Shown here: one piece after another, positions 18,723-27,321 of the stretch
How the letters are laid out: every line of letters starts with the position of its first letter
Numbering within the stretch: the first letter of the stretch is position 1
Assembly (NCBI RefSeq): GCF_900199205.1
Contig: NZ_OBMJ01000001.1
Span: forward strand, 2,855,001-2,919,000
Source: Streptomyces sp. 1331.2
GTDB lineage: Bacteria > Actinomycetota > Actinomycetes > Streptomycetales > Streptomycetaceae
Direction of reading: 5' to 3'
Length of the DNA stretch: 64,000 nucleotides
Position numbers and translations under genes: made by a program
Notes under the pieces: generated by a model
Told to the model about the DNA's origin: nothing
The model's database searches: none
What the model saw: only the letters and a program-made list of their open reading frames with translations

Positions 18723-19641
18723 AGCGGATCCTCGGGTCCAGGACCGCGTAGAGCAGGTCGACGAGCAGGCTGGCGACCAGGTAGACGATCACCAGCACGG
18801 TCACGATGCCGACCACGGTGGGGCCTTCCTTGTGGTTGATCGCCCGGTACAGGACGTTGCCGATGCCCTGCACGTTGAAGATGCCCTCGGTGACGATCGC
18901 CCCGCCCATAAGCGCACCGAGGTCGGTGCCGAGGAAGGTGACCACCGGGATCAGCGAGTTGCGCAGCAGGTGGCGGGTGATGATGGTCCGTCGGGGCAGG
19001 CCCTTGGCGACGGCGGTGCGGATGTAGTCGGCCCGCAGGTTCTCGCCGATGGACGTCCGGGTGAGCCGGGCGACGTACGCCAGCGAGAGCGAGCCCAGGA
19101 CGACGGCCGGCAGCACGAGCTGGGAGAGGTCGTAGCTGTCCTGGACGGTCGGCGTGACCCAGCCCAGGTTGGTGGCGAACACCGTCTGTGCGATGTAGGC
19201 CAGCACGAAGACCGGGATCGAGATCACCACCAGGGTCAGGATCAGCACCAGGGTGTCCGGGATGCTGCCGCGCCGCAGCCCGGAGACCACGCCGAGGGCG
19301 AGGCCCAGGACCATCTCGAAGACGAAGGCCATCAGCGCCAGCCGGATGGTGACCGGGAAGGCGTCCGCCATGATCTCGGAGACCGGACGGCCCGTGAAGC
19401 TGGTTCCGAAGTCCCCCTGGAAGAGGTTCCCCATGTAGTGCAGGTACTGCTTCCAGATCGGCTGGTCCAGGTAGTACGTGTGCTTGATGCTGGCCACCAC
19501 GGCCGGGTCGGCGGCCTTCTCGCCGAACAGCGCCGCGACCGGGTCGCCGGGCAGCGAGTAGACCATCAGGAAGATCAGCAGCGTGGTGCCGAAGAACACC
19601 GGGATCATCTGCAGCACCCGCCGCAGCACGTAACTGCCCAT
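18715..19641 (-). CDS. dppB: Peptide ABC transporter permease, DppB type (left operon)
   Basis: 308 aa. The N-terminal helix MGSYVLRRVLQMIPVFFGTT is followed by the loop PGDPVAALFGEKA typical of DppB. Five further helices carry the EAA motif AVAKGLPRRTIITRHLLRN and the ending LLYAVLDPRIRYA. GGAGG lies ahead of ATG 19641. It is the second gene of the operon, after the binding protein, from which it is separated by a strong hairpin. It partners the DppC-type permease that follows. Confidence 0.94.
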   Translation of the reverse strand: MGSYVLRRVLQMIPVFFGTTLLIFLMVYSLPGDPVAALFGEKAADPAVVASIKHTYYLDQPIWKQYLHYMGNLFQGDFGTSFTGRPVSEIMADAFPVTIRLALMAFVFEMVLGLALGVVSGLRRGSIPDTLVLILTLVVISIPVFVLAYIAQTVFATNLGWVTPTVQDSYDLSQLVLPAVVLGSLSLAYVARLTRTSIGENLRADYIRTAVAKGLPRRTIITRHLLRNSLIPVVTFLGTDLGALMGGAIVTEGIFNVQGIGNVLYRAINHKEGPTVVGIVTVLVIVYLVASLLVDLLYAVLDPRIRYA

Positions 19642-19695
19642 CCGAGCCTCCTTCCTAGGGGGTCGACCGGCCGGGCCGGTCGGCCGGGAGACCGC

Positions 19696-19725
19696 GCCCC
19701 GCCCTCCGTGCGGGGAGGGCGGGGC
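19696..19725 (-). terminator. Intercistronic hairpin between binding-protein and permease genes (left operon)
   Basis: GCCCCGCCCTCC pairs with GGAGGGCGGGGC around a 6-nt loop, 12 bp in all, 34 nt past the binding-protein stop and 55 nt before the permease start. A partial terminator or 3' stabiliser at this place would give much more binding protein than membrane complex, a common arrangement in ABC importers. Confidence 0.7.
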
Positions 19726-19758
19726 CGGCGCGAAGGGATCAGGGCCTGGGCCCGGGGA

Positions 19759-21384
19759 TCAGCCCTTGACCTCGACCTGGGTCCAGGCCGGGTTTCCGAA
19801 GGAGTCGAACTTCACGTTCTGCACCTTGGTCGAGTAGCCCGAGTTGGTCCGGTAGTACCAGAGCGGGATGGCCGGCATCCCGCTCGGCAGCACGGCCTCG
19901 GCCTGCTGGTAGCCGGACACGGTGTCGGCGACGCTGGGCGCCTCGTCGGCCTTGGTGGCGGCGTCGTCGAACTGCGGGTTGCTGTACCCGAAGTCGTTGG
20001 AGGCGGCGCCGGTGCGGTACACGTCGGCCAGGAAGTTGGCGTTCAGCGGGTAGTCCTGCACCCAGCCGGTGCGGAAGGCGCCGTTGAGCTGGTGCCCGGT
20101 GATCGCTGCCCGCGCGGTCTTGAAGTCGGGCTTGGGGTCGCCCAGGCAGTCGACCCCGGTGCTCTGCCGGATCGAGTTGCAGACCGCGTCGACCCACTCC
20201 TTGTGGCCGCCGTCCGCGTTGTAGGTGATCAGCAGCTTGTTGCCGGGGACGCCGCCGCCCTCCTGGATCAGCTGCTTGGCCTTGGCCGCGTCGAACGTGC
20301 AGAAGTCCCCGCAGGCGCCGTCCTTGTAGCCCTCGACGCCCTCGGCCACCCAGGCGGTGGCCGGCTTGCGGGAGCCCTGCAGCACCGTCTTGGAGATGGT
20401 GTTGCGGTCGATCGCCATCGACAGGCCCTGGCGCACCTTGGCCTTGTCCGGGGAGGACCAGTCGGCCTGGTAGAGCGTGAAGCCGATGTTCTGGATGGCA
20501 CCCTGCGGGGCGTCCACCGCCCGATCGCCGAGGTCGTTCTTGTACGTCGCCAGCGCGGAGGGCGGCACCTGGTCCATCACGTCCAGGTTGTTGGACTGCA
20601 GGTCGGCGTAGGCGGCCTCGGACGTGGTGTACATCTTGAAGACGATGCCGCCGTTCTTCGGCTTGTCCACGCCCTGGTAGTCCGGGAAGGCCTTGGTGAC
20701 CACCTGGCTGTTGTGCGACCAACTGACGAACTGGTACGGGCCGTTGCCCACCGGCTTCTGCCCGTACCCGTTCGGGTCGTTGAAGAAGCCGTCCGGCAGC
20801 GGCGAGAAGGCGATGTAGCCGAGCTTGTACTCGAAGTACGAGACCTTGTGGCTCAGCTTGATCGTGAAGTGCAGGTCGTCGGTGACGGTCAGGCCGGACA
20901 TCTTGTCCGTGGTGGGCTTGCCGGAGGTCGGGTGGATGTCCTGGTAGCCCTCGATGTCCGAGAACCAGGAGCTGTTGATCTGGCTGTTGGCGGGGTTGGC
21001 GCCCCAGTTCCAGGCGTTGACGAAGTTCTTGGCGTGCACCGGGGTGCCGTCGTGGAACTTCCAGCCGTCCTTCAGCGTGACGGTGAAGGTCTGCGAGTCA
21101 GTGGTGTCGATCTTGTCCGCGACCTGCATCCGGATCTTGGCGTTGCTCGGGTCGTAGTCGACCAGCCCCTTGAAGAGGTTCTGGATGATGCGACCGCCGC
21201 CGACCTCGTTCGCGTTGGCGGGCTGCAGCGGGTTCTGCGGCTCGTTGCTCTGGTAGCTGAAGCTCTTGGTGGCGTCCGACGACCCACCGCCCCCTCCACC
21301 GCCGCTGCTGCTGCACCCGGTGGCCACCAGGACCACGGACGTCGCAGCGGCGAGGACCAGGCGAGCACGGGCAGCTACGGGCAT
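19759..21384 (-). CDS. dppA: Peptide-binding lipoprotein, SBP family 5 (left operon)
   Basis: 541 aa. A signal peptide ends in the lipobox VATGC (C24), followed by a Ser/Gly linker. The SBP_bac_5 domain shows LKDGWKFHDGTPVHAKNFVNAWNW and GNGPYQFVSW; the cysteine pair CGDFC is at about 356-360. The start ATG 21384 has GGAGGGACC upstream. It is the first gene of the left operon and closely resembles the right-operon protein at 25678-27321 along its full length. It should capture oligopeptides outside the cell and hand them to the DppBC-type channel. The ligand is unknown; a signalling peptide is possible by analogy with BldKB. Confidence 0.94.
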   Translation of the reverse strand: MPVAARARLVLAAATSVVLVATGCSSSGGGGGGGSSDATKSFSYQSNEPQNPLQPANANEVGGGRIIQNLFKGLVDYDPSNAKIRMQVADKIDTTDSQTFTVTLKDGWKFHDGTPVHAKNFVNAWNWGANPANSQINSSWFSDIEGYQDIHPTSGKPTTDKMSGLTVTDDLHFTIKLSHKVSYFEYKLGYIAFSPLPDGFFNDPNGYGQKPVGNGPYQFVSWSHNSQVVTKAFPDYQGVDKPKNGGIVFKMYTTSEAAYADLQSNNLDVMDQVPPSALATYKNDLGDRAVDAPQGAIQNIGFTLYQADWSSPDKAKVRQGLSMAIDRNTISKTVLQGSRKPATAWVAEGVEGYKDGACGDFCTFDAAKAKQLIQEGGGVPGNKLLITYNADGGHKEWVDAVCNSIRQSTGVDCLGDPKPDFKTARAAITGHQLNGAFRTGWVQDYPLNANFLADVYRTGAASNDFGYSNPQFDDAATKADEAPSVADTVSGYQQAEAVLPSGMPAIPLWYYRTNSGYSTKVQNVKFDSFGNPAWTQVEVKG

Positions 21385-21500
21385 GGAGGTCCCTCCTCAA
21401 GGTGTGTGTCGCATCACACCCCATGAGAAGCGCGCCCCGGCGACGGCGCGAGTCGGGTGCACCCGGATGGGTGCGGTGACCTGCTGCGGAGTTGACGCAG

Positions 21501-21540
21501 CGCCCGACCGCCCGACCGCCCGACCGCCCGACCGCCCGAA
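21501..21540. repeat. Five tandem copies of an 8-bp unit CGCCCGAC
   Basis: Four exact copies and one copy with a last-base change lie between the left binding-protein promoter region and the terminator of the right operon. The region is non-coding on both strands. Such a repeat is prone to copy-number slippage. Confidence 0.85.
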
Positions 21541-21544
21541 CGAC

Positions 21545-21580
21545 GGAAGGGCCCGTGGCGGCGAAGCCACGGGCCCTTCC
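21545..21580 (-). terminator. 15-bp perfect hairpin ending the right peptide-import operon
   Basis: GGAAGGGCCCGTGGC and its exact complement flank a GGCGAA loop, 15-50 nt past the stop of the DppF-type gene. It isolates the right operon from the promoter of the left one, which lies in 21385-21500. Confidence 0.88.
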
Positions 21581-21594
21581 GGGGAGAGTGGGGA

Positions 21595-22611
21595 TCAGGC
21601 GGCAGCCTGCTCCCGGACCTCGGGGAAGTGGCAGGCCGAGTCGTGCGCGGCCGGGCCCTCCAGCACCGAGGGGACCGCGAGCAGCGGGATCTCCTCGGCG
21701 CAGCGGTCCTGCGCCTTCCAGCAACGGGTGCGGAAACGGCAGCCGGACGGCGGGTTGGCCGGCGACGGGATGTCCCCGGTGAGCACGATCCGGTCCCGCG
21801 ACTCGCGCGCCGTCGGGTCCGGCACCGGCACCGCGGAGAGCAGCGCCTGGGTGTACGGGTGGGTGGCGTTCTCGTAGATCTCCTCGTCGGAGCCGATCTC
21901 GACCATCTTGCCCAGGTACATCACGCCGACGCGGTCGGAGATGTGCCGGACGATGGAGAGGTCGTGCGCGATGAACATGTAGGAGAGCCCGAAGTCGCCC
22001 TGCAGCTGCTCCAGCAGGTTGATCACCTGCGCCTGGACGGACACGTCCAGAGCGGAGACCGGCTCGTCGCAGATGATGATCTCGGGCTTGAGCGCGAGAC
22101 CGCGGGCGATGCCGATGCGCTGGCGCTGGCCGCCGGAGAACTGGTGCGGGTACCGGTTGATGTACTCCGGGTTCAGACCCACGACGTCCAGCAGGTCCTG
22201 GACGGCCTTGCGGCGGTCGCCCTTCGGCGCCACCTCCGGGTGGATCTCGAACGGCTCACCGATGATGTCGCCGACCGTCATGCGCGGGTTGAGCGAGGTG
22301 TACGGGTCCTGGAACACCATCTGGATGTTCCGGCGGACGGCCTTGAGGGCCGCACCGGACAGCTGGGAGATGTCCTCGCCCTTGAACAGCACCTGGCCGG
22401 AGGTGGGCCGCTCCAGGTTCATCAGCACCTTGGCCAGCGTGGACTTGCCACAGCCGGACTCGCCGACGATGCCGAGCGTCTCGCCCTTCTTCAGGTCGAA
22501 CGAGATGCCGTCAACCGCCTTGACCGCGCCGACCTGCTTCTTGAAGAGGATGCCCTGGGTCAGCGGGTAGTGCTTGACCAGGTCCTTGACCTCCAGGATG
22601 TTCTCAGCCAT
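21595..22611 (-). CDS. dppF: Peptide ABC transporter ATPase, DppF type (right operon)
   Basis: 338 aa, the standard length for the family. Walker A is GESGCGKST, the signature FSGGQRQR, Walker B IIICDEPVSALD, and the C-terminal oligo_HPY region has CRFRTRCWKAQDRC and CHFPE. It begins directly with MAENILEVKDL, without the extra 50-residue leader of the left copy. ATG 22611 lies within the end of the DppD gene (8-nt overlap) and has GGAAGGAG upstream. It is the last gene of the right operon. Confidence 0.95.
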   Translation of the reverse strand: MAENILEVKDLVKHYPLTQGILFKKQVGAVKAVDGISFDLKKGETLGIVGESGCGKSTLAKVLMNLERPTSGQVLFKGEDISQLSGAALKAVRRNIQMVFQDPYTSLNPRMTVGDIIGEPFEIHPEVAPKGDRRKAVQDLLDVVGLNPEYINRYPHQFSGGQRQRIGIARGLALKPEIIICDEPVSALDVSVQAQVINLLEQLQGDFGLSYMFIAHDLSIVRHISDRVGVMYLGKMVEIGSDEEIYENATHPYTQALLSAVPVPDPTARESRDRIVLTGDIPSPANPPSGCRFRTRCWKAQDRCAEEIPLLAVPSVLEGPAAHDSACHFPEVREQAAA

Positions 22612-23653
22612 GGAGGGTCTCCTTCCAGAGGTGGCACGCGCTGCGGCGGCCGGTGAGCTCCTTGCCGTCCTTGTCCGTCACGTGGTGCAGCACCGGGATC
22701 TCGGTGCGGCACAGGTCGGTGGCGACGTCGCAGCGGGGGTTGAACGCGCAGCCGGCCGGAACCTTCAGCAGGTTCGGGGGCAGGCCCTTGATCGCGTACA
22801 GCTCCTGGCCCTTCTGGTCCAGGCGCGGGATGGAGCGGAGCAGGCCCTTGGTGTACGGGTGCGCGGGGTTCGCGTACAGGTCGTGCACCGGGGCCGTCTC
22901 GACGATCCGGCCGGCGTACATCACGGCGATCTTGTCCGCGACGTCGGCGACCACGCCGAGGTCGTGGGTGATCAGGATCAGGCCCATGTTGTACTCGGCC
23001 TGCAGCTCGGCGAGCAGGTCCATCACCTGGGCCTGGACGGTCACGTCCAGGGCGGTGGTGGGCTCGTCCGCGATGATCAGGTCGGGCTGCAGGGACAGCG
23101 CCATGGCGATCATGATGCGCTGGCGCATGCCGCCGGAGAACTGGTGCGGGTAGTCGTTCACGCGCTGCTTGGCAGCGGGGATGCGCACCCGGTCCATCAG
23201 CTCGATGGCCTTGGCCTTGGCCACGGCCTTGGAGGCACCCTCGTGCACCCGGTACATCTCGCCGAGCTGGTGGCCGACGCTGAGCACGGGGTTGAGCGCG
23301 GACAGCGCGTCCTGGAAGATCATCGCGATCTTCCGGCCGCGGATCTTGCGCCGGTCCTCGTTGCTCATCGTGAGCATGTCCTGGCCGCGGTACAGGATCT
23401 GGCCCTGGGTCACCTTGCCCGGGGGCATGTCCAGGATGCCCATGATGGTCTGTGCCGTCACGGACTTGCCGGAGCCGGACTCGCCGAGCACGGCGAGGGT
23501 CTCGCCGGCCGCGACGGAGTAGTTGACGCCGTTCACGGCCTTGGCGATCCCGTCCCGGGTGTGGAACTCCACGTGGAGGTCCTTCACCTCCAGGAGAGGG
23601 GTGCCAACTTCGAGACGGTCGTTTTTCTGGTCGTTCTCGATCACGGTGGTCAT
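22604..23653 (-). CDS. dppD: Peptide ABC transporter ATPase, DppD type (right operon)
   Basis: 349 aa. It has Walker [10 protein letters not shown]-loop [12 protein letters not shown], signature FSGGMRQR, Walker [13 protein letters not shown] and the C-terminal cysteine group in [14 protein letters not shown]. The N-terminus, MTTVIENDQKNDRLEVG, is unlike the left and lone copies, although the catalytic body is closely similar. It lies 19 nt after the DppC-type gene in the same transcript. Confidence 0.95.
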   Translation of the reverse strand: MTTVIENDQKNDRLEVGTPLLEVKDLHVEFHTRDGIAKAVNGVNYSVAAGETLAVLGESGSGKSVTAQTIMGILDMPPGKVTQGQILYRGQDMLTMSNEDRRKIRGRKIAMIFQDALSALNPVLSVGHQLGEMYRVHEGASKAVAKAKAIELMDRVRIPAAKQRVNDYPHQFSGGMRQRIMIAMALSLQPDLIIADEPTTALDVTVQAQVMDLLAELQAEYNMGLILITHDLGVVADVADKIAVMYAGRIVETAPVHDLYANPAHPYTKGLLRSIPRLDQKGQELYAIKGLPPNLLKVPAGCAFNPRCDVATDLCRTEIPVLHHVTDKDGKELTGRRSACHLWKETLHG

Positions 23654-23672
23654 CGGGTCGTCACCTCTTCTC

Positions 23673-24617
23673 TCAGCGGAGCTTCGGGTCGAGGGCGTCG
23701 CGCACCGCGTCGCCGAGCATGATGAAGGCCAGCACGGTCAGGCTCAGCATGCCGGCGGGGAAGAACAGGGCGAACGGCGCCGTACGGATCACCTTCTGGG
23801 CCGAGTTGATGTCGATGCCCCAGGAGATGGTCGGGTCCTGCAGACCGATGCCGAGGAAGCTCAGCGTCGCCTCGGTGGCGATGTAGCCGCCGAGCGCGAT
23901 GGTGGCGACGACGATCACCGGAGCGATCGCGTTCGGCAGGATGTGACGGAACATGATCCGGCCGGTGCCGGCGCCCAGCGCCTTGGCGGCCGTCACGAAG
24001 TCCGCCTGCTTGACCGTGATCACCGAGCCGCGCATGACACGGGTCATCTGGGTCCAGCCCAGGGCGACGAGCGCGAAGACCACGCTCCAGATGGTGCGCG
24101 AGGTGAAGGCGTTCAGGATCACCAGCGAGCCGAGCAGCAGCGGGATGCCGAAGAAGATGTCGGTGACGCGGGAGATGATCGTGTCGACCCAGCCGCCGAA
24201 GTAACCGGCGACCATGCCGGCGATGCCACCGAGGATGGTCACACCGAGGGTCACGCAGATGCCGACCACCACCGACGCGCGGGCGCCGTACAGGACGCGG
24301 GCGTAGATGCTGCGCCCCTGGAGGTCGTAGCCGAACCAGTCCGGCTGGAAGAAGTGGCTGTAGTTCGGCTTCGTCAGGTAGTGGTTGCGCAGGTCACCGG
24401 CGCGCGGGTCCACCGAGGTGAACAGGCCCGGCGCGATCGCGATGACCACCAGCAGCAGGATCAGCAGCGCGGAGATCACGAAGATCGGCTTGCGGCGCAG
24501 GTCGTGCCAGGCGTCGGAGCCGAGGCTGCGGGCCTTCTCCGGCTTCTGCACCGCGCTCGTCCCGGTGCGCTGCGCCGGGATGTCCCCGGCGGTCTTCTTC
24601 TCGGTCAGGTCAGGCAT
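23673..24617 (-). CDS. dppC: Peptide ABC transporter permease, DppC type (right operon)
   Basis: 314 aa. After a hydrophilic leader (about 1-40) come helix one (FVISALLILLLVVIAIAPGLF), the segment FGYDLQGRSIYARVLYGAR and the BPD_transp_1 domain. The EAA loop is AKALGAGTGRIMFRHILPN, and the C-terminus GDAVRDALDPKLR is identical to the left copy. ATG 24617 overlaps the stop of the DppB-type gene by 8 nt. Confidence 0.95.
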   Translation of the reverse strand: MPDLTEKKTAGDIPAQRTGTSAVQKPEKARSLGSDAWHDLRRKPIFVISALLILLLVVIAIAPGLFTSVDPRAGDLRNHYLTKPNYSHFFQPDWFGYDLQGRSIYARVLYGARASVVVGICVTLGVTILGGIAGMVAGYFGGWVDTIISRVTDIFFGIPLLLGSLVILNAFTSRTIWSVVFALVALGWTQMTRVMRGSVITVKQADFVTAAKALGAGTGRIMFRHILPNAIAPVIVVATIALGGYIATEATLSFLGIGLQDPTISWGIDINSAQKVIRTAPFALFFPAGMLSLTVLAFIMLGDAVRDALDPKLR

Positions 24618-25536
24618 AACGGATCCTCGGGTCCAGGACCGCGTAAAGCAGGTCGACGATCAGGCCGGCGGCCAGGTACACGATCACCAGGAAGGCCACG
24701 AAGCCGGAGACCGTCGAGCCCTCCTTCAGGTTGATCGCGTGGTAGAGCGCGTTGCCGACGCCCTTGACGTTGAAGATGCCCTCGGTCACGATCGCGCCGC
24801 CCATGAGGGCGCCGAGGTCGGTGCCCAGGAAGGTGACGACCGGGATCAGCGAGTTGCGCAGCAGGTGAGTGGTGATCACCTTGCGGCGCGGCAGGCCCTT
24901 GGCCACCGCGGTGCGCACGTAGTCGGCCTTGATGTTCTCGGCTATGGAGGTACGGGTGAGACGCGCGACGTAGGCCAGCGACAGCGAGCCGAGCACGAAG
25001 GCCGGCAGCACCAGCTGCGTGATGTCGTCGGAGTTCTGGACGGTCGGCGTGACCCACTTCAGATCGTCCGCGAAGATCGTCTGGAAGATGAAGCCCAGCA
25101 CCGGGACCGGGATCGAGATCAGCAGCAGGGTGATGACCAGGGCGCCCTTGTCGAACGCCTTGCCGCGGCGCAGACCGGCGAACAGGCCGACGCCGACACC
25201 CAGCACGATCTCGATGGCGAACGCGAACAGCGCCAGCCGGATGGTGACCGGCAGTGCTTCGGTGATCACGTCGAGCACGGGCCGCCCGGACAGGGTCTTG
25301 CCGAAGTCCCCGGTGAACATGCCGCTCATGTAGTCGAAGTACTGCTGGAGCATGGGTTTGTCCAAGCCCAGCTGGTGCCTCCGGGCGGCGAGCTGGGCCG
25401 GGTCCGGCGCCTTCTCGCCCCACAACGCTGCCACCGGGTCGCCCGGCAGCGCGTGCACCATCACAAAGATGAGCAAGGTCGTTCCGAGGAAGACCGGGAT
25501 CATCTGGAGCAGTCGCCTCGCGACAAAGCGCCCCAT
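24610..25536 (-). CDS. dppB: Peptide ABC transporter permease, DppB type (right operon)
   Basis: 308 aa. It begins MGRFVARRLLQMIPVFLGTT and carries PGDPVAALWGEKA, the EAA loop AVAKGLPRRKVITTHLLRN and the ending LLYAVLDPRIRYA. ATG 25536 was chosen over upstream in-frame starts because GGAGG lies about 8 nt before it. It is equal in length to the left-operon homologue. The gene follows a large hairpin after the binding-protein gene. Confidence 0.95.
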   Translation of the reverse strand: MGRFVARRLLQMIPVFLGTTLLIFVMVHALPGDPVAALWGEKAPDPAQLAARRHQLGLDKPMLQQYFDYMSGMFTGDFGKTLSGRPVLDVITEALPVTIRLALFAFAIEIVLGVGVGLFAGLRRGKAFDKGALVITLLLISIPVPVLGFIFQTIFADDLKWVTPTVQNSDDITQLVLPAFVLGSLSLAYVARLTRTSIAENIKADYVRTAVAKGLPRRKVITTHLLRNSLIPVVTFLGTDLGALMGGAIVTEGIFNVKGVGNALYHAINLKEGSTVSGFVAFLVIVYLAAGLIVDLLYAVLDPRIRYA

Positions 25537-25592
25537 CGTGCCTCCATGTATGGCTCTGCCGGGCCCGTCAACCCGGCAAGAGATAAGTCGGC

Positions 25593-25655
25593 GTGCCAAC
25601 GGCCGGTACCGGTCCCCGCCCTTGTGGGGATGGGACAGGCACCGGCCGTTGGCAC
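25593..25655 (-). terminator. Long two-tier hairpin between binding-protein and permease genes (right operon)
   Basis: Perfect 15-nt arms GTGCCAACGGCCGGT / ACCGGCCGTTGGCAC enclose a second hairpin CCCCG...GGGG (25614-25629). It sits between the dppA-like stop (25678) and the dppB-like start (25536), in the same place as the shorter hairpin of the left operon. It probably reduces read-through into the permease genes or protects the binding-protein mRNA. Confidence 0.75.
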
Positions 25656-25677
25656 TGGGTCAGGCGGTGCCGACCGA

Positions 25678-27321
25678 TTACTTCTTGACCTCGACGTCGG
25701 TGAAGACCGGGTCGCCGAAGGAGTCGAACTTCACGTTCTGGACCTTGTTGGAGTAGCCCGAGCTGGTCTTGTAGTACCAGAGCGGGATGGACGGCATGTC
25801 CTTGGCCAGAACGGCCTCAGCCTGCTGGTACAGCTCGGCGGTCTTCTCGACCGTGGTCGCGGCGTCGGCCTGCTGCGCCAGCTTGTCGAACTCCGGGCTG
25901 GAGTAGTGCGAGTCGTTGGAGGACGCACCGGTGCCGTAGACGTCACGCAGGAAGTTGGCGTTCAGCGGGTAGTCCTGCTGCCAGCCGGTCCGCATCATGC
26001 TCGGGACCTGCTGCTTGGTGACCAGGTTGCGGACGGTCTTGAAGTCCGGCTTCGGGTCACCGAGGCACTCGACGCCGGTGCTCTGCCGGATCGAGTTGCA
26101 GACCGCGTCCACCCACTCCTTGTGGCTGCCGTCGGAGTTGTACATGATGCTGAGCTTGCCGCCGGGGACGCCGCCGCCCTCCTGGATCAGCTGCTTGGCC
26201 TTGGCCGGGTCGAACTTGCAGGCGTCGCCGCAGGTGCCGGCCTTGTAGCCCATGACGCCGGGCGCCACGAACGCGTCGGCGGGCTGGCGGTTGCCGTTCA
26301 GGACGGTCTTGGTGATGGTGTCGCGGTCGATCGCCATCGAGATGCCCTGGCGGATCTTGGCGGCCTTGTCCTTGTCCAGGGAGGACCAGTCCGCGTTGTA
26401 CAGCGCGAACGAGATGTTCTGGATGGCGCCCTGCGGCTGGTCGACGGCGCGCTTGCCCAGGTCGTCCTTGAACTTCGGCAGGTCGGTCGAGTCGACCTGG
26501 TCCAGGACGTCCACGGTGTCGGACATCAGGTCCTTGTACGCAGCCTCGCCGGTGGCGTAGTTGCGGAAGACGATGCCACCGTTCTTCGGCTTGTCGGTGC
26601 CCGCGTACTTGTCGAACGCCTGGACCGTGATGGCCTTGTTGTGCTCCCACGAGACGAACTTGTAGGGGCCGTTGCCGACCGGCTTCTCGCCGTAGCCCTT
26701 CGGGTCCGCGAAGAAGCCCTCGGGCAGCGGGGAGAACGCCGAGTAGCCGAGCTTGTACGTGAAGTACGAGACCGGGCTGGTCAGCTCGATGGTGAAGTGG
26801 GTGTCGTCGACGACCTTCAGACCGGTCATCTCGGTGGCGGTCGGGTCGCCCTTCTCCGGGTGGACGGCGTCGTAGCCGACGATGTCGGAGAACCAGGAGG
26901 AGTTGATCTGGTTGTTCTTGACGTTGGCCGACCAGTTCCACGCCTTCACGAAGGAGTTGGAGGTGACCGGGGTTCCGTCGTGGAAGGTCCAGCCGGACTT
27001 CAGCGTGACGGTGAAGTGCTGGGCATCGGTGGTCTCGATCTTCTCGGCCACCTGGTTGCGCAGCGCACCGGTCGCGGGGTCGTAGTCGACAAGGCCCCGG
27101 AAGAGGTTCTTGATGACACGGCCACCGATGGTCTCGTTGGCGTTGGCCGGCTGGAGCGGGTTCTGCGGCTCCCCGCTCTGGTAGCTGAAGATGCCCTGGG
27201 CGTTGACGGCACCATCGGAGCTGCCCCCGCTGGAGGTGTCGCTGCTGCTGCTACAAGCAGTCGCGGCAAGGGCGACCGCAACAGCTGCGACAACCCACTT
27301 GGCCTGGCTCCCACCACGCAT
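25678..27321 (-). CDS. dppA: Peptide-binding lipoprotein, SBP family 5 (right operon)
   Basis: 547 aa. A short basic start, hydrophobic core and lipobox LAATAC (C23) are followed by a Ser-rich linker. The SBP_bac_5 domain has LKSGWTFHDGTPVTSNSFVKAWNW and GNGPYKFVSWEHN; the cysteine pair CGDAC corresponds to CGDFC of the left copy. ATG 27321 has AGGAGG 8 nt upstream; earlier in-frame starts have no ribosome-binding site. It is the first gene of the right operon, behind a 430-nt leader region that must carry the promoter. By locus it may be equivalent to a BldK-region importer, but the gene order (binding protein first) differs from bldKABCDE as I remember it. Confidence 0.95.
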   Translation of the reverse strand: MRGGSQAKWVVAAVAVALAATACSSSSDTSSGGSSDGAVNAQGIFSYQSGEPQNPLQPANANETIGGRVIKNLFRGLVDYDPATGALRNQVAEKIETTDAQHFTVTLKSGWTFHDGTPVTSNSFVKAWNWSANVKNNQINSSWFSDIVGYDAVHPEKGDPTATEMTGLKVVDDTHFTIELTSPVSYFTYKLGYSAFSPLPEGFFADPKGYGEKPVGNGPYKFVSWEHNKAITVQAFDKYAGTDKPKNGGIVFRNYATGEAAYKDLMSDTVDVLDQVDSTDLPKFKDDLGKRAVDQPQGAIQNISFALYNADWSSLDKDKAAKIRQGISMAIDRDTITKTVLNGNRQPADAFVAPGVMGYKAGTCGDACKFDPAKAKQLIQEGGGVPGGKLSIMYNSDGSHKEWVDAVCNSIRQSTGVECLGDPKPDFKTVRNLVTKQQVPSMMRTGWQQDYPLNANFLRDVYGTGASSNDSHYSSPEFDKLAQQADAATTVEKTAELYQQAEAVLAKDMPSIPLWYYKTSSGYSNKVQNVKFDSFGDPVFTDVEVKK

